DNA of 64,000 nt from Psychrobacillus sp044762745 (GTDB lineage Bacteria; Bacillota; Bacilli; Bacillales_A; Planococcaceae), in assembly GCF_044762745.1 (NCBI RefSeq), contig NZ_JBIWEX010000008.1, positions 62,001-126,000 of the forward strand. Direction: 5' to 3'. Within the stretch, counting starts at the first letter, position 1; every line of letters begins with the position of its first letter. Position numbers and translations under genes: made by a program. The notes under the pieces were generated by a model, which saw only the letters and a list, made by a program, of their open reading frames with translations, was not told where the DNA came from and ran no database searches. Positions 41,866 through 49,677 of this stretch are shown in pieces.

Positions 41866-42795
41866 ATGGACAATAGACAAATTCAGTACTTTATGGAGGT
41901 CGCAAAGCAAGGAAGCTTTTCGAAAGCAGCCGAACAATTATTTGTTTCCCAACCTACGATTAGCAATGTTGTGAAAAATATAGAAAATGAATTAGGAGTA
42001 CAGTTACTGGCAAGAACAACAAGAAAACTGGAACTGACGGATACAGGTCAATTGCTCTATGAATATGGGCAACAAATTTCTCAACTATATCAACATTTTT
42101 ATCAAGAATTAGATGATATTACAAATGTTCAAAATGGGTCCATCAAGATGGGTATTTTTTCCTCAATCGGCACCAATATTCTAACAGACATTTTGTCAGA
42201 TTTTCACAAACAATATCCTAATATCCTTATCCACTTTGTGGAAGATGGAGAACAGAATTTACAAAAGGCATTGCTTGATGGGGATCTTGACTTGGTTATT
42301 CAGGAAATACCAACGGATGAACCGATGAATTACATTCCTTTTTTGAGCGGTGAACTTCGACTTCTTGTGCACCATACACACCACCTAGCAAGTAAGGAAG
42401 GGGTGAAATGGGGAGAATTAAAAGATGAACATTTCATCAGTTTTCGACAAGGCTTCGCCATTCGACAATATATAACGCAGGAATGTGAAAAAGTTGGTTT
42501 TAAACCAAAAATAATATGTGAAACGGCTCAATGGAAATTCATCTTTGAAATGGTTTCCCGCAATATGGGCATTGCAATTCTACCCGAAAGCGAACTAAAT
42601 AAATTAAAGGTAGCCCATATGGGGATTAACGTATTGCCTTTTATCGATGAAATAATCCATTGGCAAATCGGCATTGCATGGAAAAAAGATGGCTATATAT
42701 CTCATGCGGCTAGAACATGGATTCAGTTTTTAAAAACACGACTCGAACAACTTGAAACCTCGAAAAATGACTTGGAACCTGGCACCCATAGTTAA
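41866..42795 (+). CDS. LysR-family transcriptional regulator
   Basis: A 309-residue LysR-type regulator with the winged helix-turn-helix at 1-60 (DNRQIQYFMEVAKQGSFSKAAEQLFVSQPTISNVVKNIE) and a two-lobed ligand domain from about 88 (GSIKMGIFSSIGTNILTDILSDF). The usual length and all core positions are kept. It probably controls the divergent lipocalin-like gene and itself from the shared 147-base spacer; the inducer is unknown. A full copy of the dispersed repeat follows its stop codon. Confidence 0.9.
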   Translation: MDNRQIQYFMEVAKQGSFSKAAEQLFVSQPTISNVVKNIENELGVQLLARTTRKLELTDTGQLLYEYGQQISQLYQHFYQELDDITNVQNGSIKMGIFSSIGTNILTDILSDFHKQYPNILIHFVEDGEQNLQKALLDGDLDLVIQEIPTDEPMNYIPFLSGELRLLVHHTHHLASKEGVKWGELKDEHFISFRQGFAIRQYITQECEKVGFKPKIICETAQWKFIFEMVSRNMGIAILPESELNKLKVAHMGINVLPFIDEIIHWQIGIAWKKDGYISHAARTWIQFLKTRLEQLETSKNDLEPGTHS

Positions 42796-42796
42796 A

Positions 42797-42896
42797 CGCC
42801 AAATAACGCCACCTGTTTGTGGGCGTTAGTCGTACTTAATAGTGAATTGCATTAAATTGTCAGAATGAAAAAAATGCCTTTGACATCATAGGGACG
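42797..42896 (+). repeat. Dispersed terminator-linked repeat, full-length copy
   Basis: It starts two bases past the LysR stop with the hairpin arm CGCCAAATAACGCC, pairs through GGGCGTT, continues TAGTGAATTGCATTAAATTGTCAGAAT and ends ATAGGGACG. It aligns from end to end with 28055-28156. Confidence 0.65.
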
Positions 42897-43036
42897 CGTC
42901 ACTCGTACTGAATAAAGAAAAACAAGCGCTGTTTTATAATCGTTATGTACTAGTTTGACGTATTTTTTGAAAAATCCACACCCCATTGGTGGCTAAAAGC
43001 CGACTTTGAATGTGAAATACCTATGCTACAAGAAGT

Positions 43037-43372
43037 TCAGTTGGATGAACTTGCGCCCGTCATACTTAATTTACTCGCGATCACAGACTGGAGACAGTAA
43101 TCTTTCTTAGTAGAATGATACACTTGTTTCTTCGTCATCATGGAGTATGCAAGTCGGAGTAAACGATTGCCCAAAGCAATAAACATCTGCCCAGCTTTCT
43201 TTCCTCTCTCTTTCATTTCTTTATACTTCTTCTGCATCGATGGATTTTGAAGCATCATACTTCGACCTACTCGATATAGCGCAGCCCGAAAATCAGCCCT
43301 TCCTTGTTTGAAAATCTGATATGGAGGCCGCTTTCCGCCAGATTGTCTAATAATTGGATTGGTCCCGACCAT
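43037..43372 (-). mobile_element. IS110-family transposase, C-terminal fragment
   Basis: About 110 residues match the C-terminal transposase_20 part of IS110-family enzymes: GTNPIIRQSGGKR, IFKQGRADFRAALYRVGRSMMLQNPSMQKKYKEMKERGKKAGQMFIALGNRLLRLAYSM. The N-terminal DEDD catalytic domain is absent and no element ends are visible, so it is an inert remnant. Confidence 0.85.
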
Positions 43373-44259
43373 TTTGATCAGCTATTCACTCTTCTGTTAA
43401 TGATTTCGACAAAATGTCAGAATCCAATTTAACATTTTGTAAGATTCCATTTGGACAATTTGTTAATAAGAGCGGTTTATTGGAGAACCATTTATTTTAT
43501 AAGTTCCTCTACTTGATATTGATAGATTCAAAGCTTGCAATTGGATACTTTTAAGAATTTTTTATTTCTAGCACACGGACACGTTTTTCAGGCTTTGCCT
43601 GTTCGACTACTAGGCTTTCGATATACCGTCGCACAAAAAATGCAGTCCAAGATATTAATTTCGACTGCTTTTCATTTTCTTATCTATGATTACTAATTAC
43701 TGTTGAATTGTAGCTAATAGTAAGAATAGTAATATTGCAATAAGTAAAATGATCACTGAATAGCCAGAGTACTTAACCAATCATTATTTATACTAACGAC
43801 AAATAAAGCCCCCGGTCGTCAAAAGTATGTTATTTCGAGCTTACCTATTTCAAGTAAATTGTAGTCATTTATCAGAATTCACTGTATTTTTTCTGTTCCA
43901 AGGAAGTCTGGAGTATTTAACGCTTACTTTTAACGCAGAAAAAATAGTTTTAATAATAATATTTATTGCATCTAGTTTACGCATAGCTTTTATCATAGAA
44001 TTGTAATTAATTGTAAGAATATCTTCTGACATGGGCTCATTTTCATTGTGTTTCCACCCGTAATTTACATTTTAAATGCACAAACCCAAAATTCGACAAT
44101 CTAATAATACTTTTAGCGTATCGTGTATTATATTATCAAATTATTACTAGTATTTAGAATCACTCAAAACTTTAGTTAGTATTTTTTACAATCCAAAAGT
44201 AATGGTTCATTCTAAATACTATTGAATTTAAAAAATTCTGATTTATTAGCATATAACGC
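43373..44259. other. Gene-free, repeat-rich spacer
   Basis: No supportable gene is present in this AT-rich stretch. It holds a small hairpin (CAGGC/GCCTG near 43590), a GCAGTC/GACTGC stem near 43640-43675, and degenerate repeat cores such as TTGAATTGTAGC near 43703, ATTGTAGTCATTTATCAGAAT near 43858 and ATTGTAATTAATTGTAAGAAT near 44003. It looks like accumulated insertion and repeat debris before the lasso cluster. Confidence 0.5.
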
Positions 44260-44312
44260 TTGATTTCTTGAATATTCGATGATAATGTTTAATTTAGCTA
44301 AAGAAACGTCGC

Positions 44313-44345
44313 ATTTATTGGTATGAGACCAATAAATATTTTTTT
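44313..44345 (+). terminator. Terminator or attenuator upstream of the lasso cluster
   Basis: ATTTATTGGT (44313-44322) pairs perfectly with ACCAATAAAT (44328-44337), loop ATGAG, followed by a run of T. A promoter-like TTGATT-N17-TAATGT lies just upstream at 44260-44288, so it could attenuate transcription entering the cluster. Confidence 0.65.
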
Positions 44346-44417
44346 GTAAGTAGATGTATTAGTAGGCAAAAATGACCACGCGGGATTTATCACCTCTCTC
44401 TTTTTCAATAGTTCTTT

Positions 44418-44446
44418 TTGATTATAAAAAAATAAATATTTATTAA
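44418..44446 (+). promoter_or_regulatory. Candidate promoter of the lasso cluster
   Basis: TTGATT, a 17-base spacer and TATTAA lie 60 bases before the first lasso gene and after the upstream hairpin. The match is moderate and the region is AT-rich, so it is only a candidate. Confidence 0.35.
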
Positions 44447-44506
44447 AATAATGATGCAATATTTTTTTTAGAGTCAACATATTATAAGGAAAGGAGATAA
44501 CCTTTT

Positions 44507-44797
44507 ATGCTTCAAGAGTTTAAAAGTGATCTGGATCAATATGTCACTCAGGTAGAGGGAAATATTATTAGTAATATGGATGGAGAAACAGTCATGCTAA
44601 GTATTAAAAATGGGAAGTATTATAATCTGGGGGTAATTGGTGGATATATTTGGGAGTGTGTGCAAGAACCCGTATCCTTAAAAAATTTGATAAAGAGTAT
44701 ACAAGTTGAATACGATGTTACAGAGGAGAAATGTAAGACTGATCTACTTCCATTCATCGAGAAATTACGTAACGAGGGATTAATCAAAATCTATTAA
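44507..44797 (+). CDS. Lasso peptide B1 protein (PqqD-like precursor recognition)
   Basis: A 96-residue PqqD-family protein that forms the RiPP recognition element binding the precursor leader and presenting it to the B2 protease. The winged-helix core is visible: VEGNIISNMDGETVMLSIKNGKYYNLGVIGGYIWECVQEPVSLKNLIKSIQVEYDVTEEKCKTDLLPFIEKL. The strand-turn ETVMLSIKNGKYYNLG is typical of lasso B1. ATG 44507 is preceded by GGAAAGGAGATAA. It is the first gene of a seven-gene operon; the synthetase follows after 20 bases. Separate B1 and B2 proteins are normal for Gram-positive lasso clusters. Confidence 0.9.
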   Translation: MLQEFKSDLDQYVTQVEGNIISNMDGETVMLSIKNGKYYNLGVIGGYIWECVQEPVSLKNLIKSIQVEYDVTEEKCKTDLLPFIEKLRNEGLIKIY

Positions 44798-44817
44798 ATT
44801 GTATCGGAGACGTTATT

Positions 44818-46755
44818 ATGAGCGCTATAGCTTGCATTTATCATAGGAATCAAGAACCTGTAGCAGTAGAGAACATAAATAGAATAATGGGATCTTTGCA
44901 ACAATATCCCGCAGATGATATTCAAGTATGGCATAAAGAAAATGTTTTTTTGGGATGTCATGCACAGTGGATTACACCCGAATCTATTGGAGAGAAGCTA
45001 CCATACTATGATAGGGTAAGACAACTAACTATCACAACGGATGCTATCATCGACAATCGAAAAGAATTATTTAATCTACTGCAAATCGAATCAATTGTTA
45101 GAAAAGAGATCCCTGATAGTCAATTAATATTGTTAGCCTACTGTAAATGGGGACAAGAAGCACCTAAGTATTTAATTGGTGATTATGCTTTTATTATATG
45201 GGATGAAAAGGAACAGCTACTTTTTGGGGCTAGAGATTTTTCCGGAAGTCGTACACTCTACTTCACTCAACTTATAGATAAGTTTGCCTTTTGTACAACC
45301 ATTAAGCCGTTGCTTACTCTGCCTTTTATAAAAAAACAGCTCAATGAACAGTGGTTAGCCGAATATTTGGCCATACCGGGTATGACTGAAACAGTCGAAC
45401 CCTTTATCACTCCTTACGATAATATCTATCAAGTACCACCAGCCCATTCCATCTCTATTAAGGAAGGAAAATTCTTCTTAAGACAACATACTGTTGTTCA
45501 AGTAAAAGATGTTTTGAAATTGAAAACAGATGAAGAATATGTTGAAGCCTTTCAAGAAGTGTTTCAAGAAGCGGTTACTGCTAGAATACGAACTAATCAC
45601 CAAGTAGGCGCTTATTTAAGTGGTGGGCTGGACTCAGGCTCCATAGCGAGTTTTGCAGCTAAAGCTCTAAAGCAAGAAAATAAAACTTTGCATACATACA
45701 GCTATATTCCTGTTCAAGGTTTTAAAGATTGGACACCAAAAAGGCGAGTAGCAGATGAAAGAGACTTAATAGAATCCACTGTAGAGTATGTAGGAAATAT
45801 TTCACCAAATTTTTTAGATTTTAAAGGGAAAAGCCCTCTTTCTGATATAGATGAAATGTTAGAGATTTATGAGATGCCATATAAATTTTTTATCAATTCC
45901 TATTGGTCAAAAGGATGTTATGAAGAAGCAAGTAATGACGGTGTAGGAATCATTTTAAACGGAGCAAGAGGTAATTGGTCTATCTCATGGGGCCCCCCCT
46001 TGGACTACCAGGCACTGCTTCTAAAAAAATTGAAGATCTTTTCATATTTTCGTGAAGTGAATCAATATAGTAAAAATATTGGTGTTCCTAAATCGCGTAT
46101 AACATCCATAACGAAGAGAAAAGCTTTTACCATCCTGGATAGGAACAAAAATATGGAGATGGATCCAACCTTCCAACCTATTAATGTTCATTTTGCTAAA
46201 AAAATGAACGTACATGAAAAAGTGAAACAACATGGGATGGAACATAAAGTGTCTTTCAACGCTTATGAGGCTAGAAAGGAAAATTTCGAAAAGCTTGCTT
46301 ATTGGAATATTAATGGAACGATGGCAACTAAGCTTTCTTTACGTTATAAAACTTGGAATCGTGATCCATCAAATGATTTGAGGATCATACGATTTTGTTT
46401 ATCGGTTCCTGAAGAGCAATACGTTCAAAATGGCATGGATCGATCCCTTATTCGAAGATCCACGAAAGGTTTTTTACCGGATTCCATACGATTAAATCAA
46501 AGAGTTAGAGGAATACAAGGGACAGATGGCATTGATCGAATGACTCCCTTTTGGAGTGATTTTGTTAGTGAAATAAAGCATTTAACAAATGATCCAATTA
46601 TTACGAGTTATATAGATGTCGAGAATATAAAAAAAGCGCTAAGTGATGTTCAAACTGTACCTACATCTTCCTTTATTTATGATGCTCGATTTAAAATGAT
46701 GATGCGCTGTCTTTGTGTGTATCGCTTCTTGAAAAGTAACTTTGAAGGGGGGTGA
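44818..46755 (+). CDS. Lasso peptide macrolactam synthetase (asparagine synthetase-like)
   Basis: A 645-residue asparagine-synthetase-B-like enzyme that adenylates the side-chain carboxylate of Asp/Glu in the core and closes the macrolactam with the new N-terminus. An N-terminal glutaminase-like domain (about 1-210) lacks a Cys at position 2, so it should not use glutamine. The PP-loop SGGLDSGSIASFAAK lies at about 268-282. A late HxxxxR-type region and basic C-terminus (RSTKGFLPDSIRLNQRVRGIQG) match lasso C proteins. It stops 4 bases before the precursor gene, whose ribosome binding site lies in its last codons. Confidence 0.93.
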   Translation: MSAIACIYHRNQEPVAVENINRIMGSLQQYPADDIQVWHKENVFLGCHAQWITPESIGEKLPYYDRVRQLTITTDAIIDNRKELFNLLQIESIVRKEIPDSQLILLAYCKWGQEAPKYLIGDYAFIIWDEKEQLLFGARDFSGSRTLYFTQLIDKFAFCTTIKPLLTLPFIKKQLNEQWLAEYLAIPGMTETVEPFITPYDNIYQVPPAHSISIKEGKFFLRQHTVVQVKDVLKLKTDEEYVEAFQEVFQEAVTARIRTNHQVGAYLSGGLDSGSIASFAAKALKQENKTLHTYSYIPVQGFKDWTPKRRVADERDLIESTVEYVGNISPNFLDFKGKSPLSDIDEMLEIYEMPYKFFINSYWSKGCYEEASNDGVGIILNGARGNWSISWGPPLDYQALLLKKLKIFSYFREVNQYSKNIGVPKSRITSITKRKAFTILDRNKNMEMDPTFQPINVHFAKKMNVHEKVKQHGMEHKVSFNAYEARKENFEKLAYWNINGTMATKLSLRYKTWNRDPSNDLRIIRFCLSVPEEQYVQNGMDRSLIRRSTKGFLPDSIRLNQRVRGIQGTDGIDRMTPFWSDFVSEIKHLTNDPIITSYIDVENIKKALSDVQTVPTSSFIYDARFKMMMRCLCVYRFLKSNFEGG

Positions 46756-46759
46756 AATA

Positions 46760-46885
46760 ATGAAAAAATCATGGAACGCACCTGAACTAGAAGTACTATC
46801 AGTTACAATGACAATGGCTGGCCCTGGATTTTCTATTGAGGATGATTTTCAAAATGATCCTGATGAACCAGATCATTACAGCTAA
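46760..46885 (+). CDS. Lasso peptide precursor, paeninodin-like
   Basis: A 41-codon gene with a strong GGGGGGTGA ribosome binding site. The leader MKKSWNAPELEVLSVTMTM carries the WxxPxLxxL recognition motif (Trp for the usual Tyr) and Thr at -2. The core starts AGPGFSIED and ends DPDEPDHYS, 22 residues in all. Ala1 and Asp9 give the nine-residue ring expected from the family; Glu8 would give an eight-residue ring. AGPG, the DPDE tail and the C-terminal HYxS closely resemble paeninodin, whose final Ser is phosphorylated; the core here ends HYS. Differences from the paeninodin core as I recall it include Phe5, Ile7, Glu8 and Asp10. The gene lies inside the operon, not at its start, and is followed by a hairpin. 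Confidence 0.92.
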   Translation: MKKSWNAPELEVLSVTMTMAGPGFSIEDDFQNDPDEPDHYS

Positions 46886-46901
46886 TTTAACATCAAGGAA
46901 T

Positions 46902-46943
46902 AAAAACCCTTATATTTTTTCACTCAAGTATAAGGGGTTTTTC
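46902..46943 (+). terminator. Hairpin after the lasso precursor gene
   Basis: AAAAACCCTTATA pairs with TATAAGGGGTTTTT with one mismatch and ends in T residues. Placed between the precursor and tailoring genes, it may act as a partial terminator or 3' stabiliser that favours precursor mRNA. Confidence 0.75.
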
Positions 46944-47028
46944 TAATGCAATTATTTTAATGTACCGAGTCTATCATAACAAGTTATTTTGTGAATTCTT
47001 CAAGTAGAATGTTCATGGGGGATTATAT

Positions 47029-47967
47029 ATGGTTGAAACTATAGAGAAATATTGCTATAAAGCTTTTGGTTTAAAGATTGTAAGCGATATCCCATTACCA
47101 GAATTACTTTTTTTAAAAATGGAAGACAACCAAGCAAATTGTATTTTTATAAAAAAAGAAGATTTAAATGATTTTTGGAGTAAACATTCATATCCTGCTA
47201 GAAACTTTGTCATTACGGAACAATTTATCATGTTTCAAATTCCAAATAAAGCAATCTTTCTCATTCAAAACGGAAATGAGATTTTATACTCGCCTATATA
47301 TGATAATAATGTAGATTTACTTCGTATATATATACTCGGTACTTGCATGGGAGCCCTCTTGATGCAGCGTAAGACACTACCGTTACATGGCAGTGCCATT
47401 GCAATCGATGGGAAAGCTTATGCAATTGTTGGAGACTCCGGAGCAGGGAAATCCACTTTAGCTAAAGCATTTTTAATGAGAGGATATCAGTTATTAAGTG
47501 ATGATGTCATCCCCATCACCTTTTCTGAGAATCAAATTGCTTATGTGATGCCCTCCTATCCACATCAAAAATTATGGATGGAAAGTTTGAACGAATTCGG
47601 ATTAGAATCTAATCAGTTTCAACCACTTGCTGAAAGAGAAACAAAATTTTCTGTACCCGTATTACAGTTCTTAGATGAACCATTGCCGCTTGCAGGCATC
47701 TTTGCACTAACAAAAACAGAGAGTGAGGATGTGTCCATTAATTCCATAACAATTATGGAACGTTTTCAAACATTATTTCATAACACTTATCGAAATATTT
47801 TTCTCTCAAGAGCAGGTTTAATGGATTGGCATTTTAATACTTCTGCCATGATGGTCAATAAAATTCCTATGTACCAAATTAGAAGACCTATTTCCCACTT
47901 TACAGCTTACGAATTAACAGAATTAATGTTAACGGAAATTCAACCGAATGTGGTTATGAAAGATTAA
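47029..47967 (+). CDS. HPr kinase-like lasso peptide tailoring kinase
   Basis: A 312-residue protein related to the HPr kinase/phosphorylase C-terminal domain. The P-loop GDSGAGKST is at 135-143 and the following LLSDDVIPI (Asp158/159) is the conserved acidic motif. The N-terminal 110 residues are cluster-specific. Homologues in paeninodin-type clusters phosphorylate the hydroxyl of the C-terminal Ser of the precursor, which fits the HYS end here. It is not the housekeeping HprK: the HprK signature and the usual context are absent. ATG 47029 follows GGGGGATTATAT. Confidence 0.9.
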   Translation: MVETIEKYCYKAFGLKIVSDIPLPELLFLKMEDNQANCIFIKKEDLNDFWSKHSYPARNFVITEQFIMFQIPNKAIFLIQNGNEILYSPIYDNNVDLLRIYILGTCMGALLMQRKTLPLHGSAIAIDGKAYAIVGDSGAGKSTLAKAFLMRGYQLLSDDVIPITFSENQIAYVMPSYPHQKLWMESLNEFGLESNQFQPLAERETKFSVPVLQFLDEPLPLAGIFALTKTESEDVSINSITIMERFQTLFHNTYRNIFLSRAGLMDWHFNTSAMMVNKIPMYQIRRPISHFTAYELTELMLTEIQPNVVMKD

Positions 47968-48017
47968 TTTTTCTTCAACTTAAGAACAGATCGGAGTAAT
48001 CAAATTTGGAGGAAGTC

Positions 48018-48497
48018 ATGATTAAATGGCGTAAGATTCGGTCTTTTTTTCAATTGAATACACGCATGAAGCTTCTTATTATAGAAGCTTTTCTGACGTT
48101 AGCTTGGGCACGCTTAAAAAAAAGTAAGGATTTTGCCAACGTTGCCTCCGCTTTAGGTAAACATATGAATGAAACTGGTTTTCATGCTAATGATGAAAAT
48201 AAGGAGATTTTACATCTTATTTCTAGAGCTATACATCTGGTTAGTCCCTATACATTTTGGGAAAGTGAATGTCTAGTGAAAGCTATAGCTGGAATGAAAA
48301 TGCTAGAAAGAAGAGAGATTGAAAGCACTCTTTACCTAGGAATGGCTAAAGATGAAACGGGTTTAATTGCCCATGCATGGCTCCGAAGCGGGACCTTTTA
48401 CATATCTGGTTCTGAAGGAATGGAGCGATTCACAGTAGTAGCAAAATTCGCCAAATCCATTAAAAGTAAGGGAGAAAATTATGAAGAACAAACTTAA
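48018..48497 (+). CDS. Lasso peptide B2 protein (leader peptidase)
   Basis: A 159-residue transglutaminase-like cysteine protease that removes the leader so that Ala1 can cyclise. The Cys is in WESECLVKAIAGMKMLERR, the His in LIAHAWLRSG, and the third member of the triad is probably the acidic residue a few positions on. ATG 48018 with GGAGGAAGTC is preferred over the TTG 12 bases upstream. The gene overlaps the next start by 17 bases, so translation is coupled. The length is normal for discrete B2 proteins. Confidence 0.9.
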   Translation: MIKWRKIRSFFQLNTRMKLLIIEAFLTLAWARLKKSKDFANVASALGKHMNETGFHANDENKEILHLISRAIHLVSPYTFWESECLVKAIAGMKMLERREIESTLYLGMAKDETGLIAHAWLRSGTFYISGSEGMERFTVVAKFAKSIKSKGENYEEQT

Positions 48498-49677
48498 CCT
48501 ATCTAAAATACCGAAAGAAGTTCTTTTTATTTTGGAATTATTGGAAGATGACAACAAGGGTCTGTTTCAAAAAAAAAATCACCTATTATATAGCGATTTA
48601 GATTGGCAATTATTCGTGGATTATGCTACTCATCATCGTCTCTATCCAGTGCTATACAATAAAGTAAAACAACTTGATGAACCTCTACTTCCTGATTCCG
48701 TTTTACAATCTTTGAAGGAACTATATAAAGAAAACACCTATAAAATGCTTCAATTGAGTGGAGAGATGTCTTTTATTAATAATCTCCTTTATGAAAATCG
48801 TATAAAAACTATTTTTTTGAAAGGACCAATCCTTGCAAAAGATTTATATGGAGACATATCACTTCGTACATCTGGGGATTTAGATTTTCTAATTCCGATC
48901 GAACGGATAGATGAAGCAGAGAAATTATTAGTAGAACAAGGATATAAGAGAAAAGATAATTTTGATAGAATTTTAAATGATTGGAAATTTAGAAATCACC
49001 ATGTTACATATTTTCATCCTCACAAACGAATTACATTGGAAATCCATTGGCGTCTCCATCCAGGTCCTGCAAGGGAAACGAATTTTCAGGATTTGTGGGA
49101 AAGAAAAAGAGAGAGTAATTTGACAGCATCACCAATCTCTTATTTAGGAAAAGAAGATTTATTTCATTTCCTTGTCGTTCATGGAGCAAGACATGGCTGG
49201 TATCGGTTACGGTGGTTACATGATATTCACCAAATAATGAAACAGTCTCTAAATTGGGATTTAGTGTATGCATTGTTCAAGAAAAATCATCATGTACCTC
49301 ATGCTGGACAAGCGCTTATATTAGCTTCCCAGTTATTTGGGACGAAATTGACGAATGATGTACATGTATTGATAAATAATAAACAAGCTTTTCCATTAGC
49401 CCAGAAAGCCATCTTTTATTTAGGCAGAATGGAAAACTTACATTCTCCCACCGTTTCAAAAGATATTACTCAATATCATAAGCACTATATATTATCATCA
49501 AACTCCATACAAACAAGATGTTTAATGATAATCACCAAGTTTTATCCATCATCAGTAGATGCTGTCACTTTACCATTACCTAAATATATGCACTTTTTAT
49601 ATTTTCCTTTACGCCCCATATTATCGATATATAGAAAGATAAAAAAGCCGATTCTATTAAAGGAAGATATTAGATGA
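48481..49677 (+). CDS. Nucleotidyltransferase-family lasso tailoring protein
   Basis: A 398-residue protein of the NTP_transf_5 (PF14907-like) family. The nucleotidyltransferase core is LKGPILAKDLYGDISLRTSGDLDFLIPIERIDEAEKLL with the GD-D-x-D acidic pattern; HHVTYFHPHKRITLEIHWRLHPG follows. The same family recurs in Bacillales lasso clusters, and in pseudomycoidin it is reported, as I recall, to add hexose units to the phosphorylated C-terminus. A similar role here is inference. ATG 48481 has GGGAG upstream, and the stop overlaps the exporter start (ATGA). Confidence 0.82.
   Translation: MKNKLNLSKIPKEVLFILELLEDDNKGLFQKKNHLLYSDLDWQLFVDYATHHRLYPVLYNKVKQLDEPLLPDSVLQSLKELYKENTYKMLQLSGEMSFINNLLYENRIKTIFLKGPILAKDLYGDISLRTSGDLDFLIPIERIDEAEKLLVEQGYKRKDNFDRILNDWKFRNHHVTYFHPHKRITLEIHWRLHPGPARETNFQDLWERKRESNLTASPISYLGKEDLFHFLVVHGARHGWYRLRWLHDIHQIMKQSLNWDLVYALFKKNHHVPHAGQALILASQLFGTKLTNDVHVLINNKQAFPLAQKAIFYLGRMENLHSPTVSKDITQYHKHYILSSNSIQTRCLMIITKFYPSSVDAVTLPLPKYMHFLYFPLRPILSIYRKIKKPILLKEDIR

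Noticed and set aside
42897..43380. Active IS110 element
   Set aside because: Only the C-terminal third of the transposase remains and no element ends can be recognised.
44345..44410. T-box-like string (AGGTGATAAATCCCGCGTGG on the minus strand)
   Set aside because: It departs from the AGGGTGGNACCGCG core, has no specifier stem, and no minus-strand tRNA-synthetase or amino-acid gene follows.
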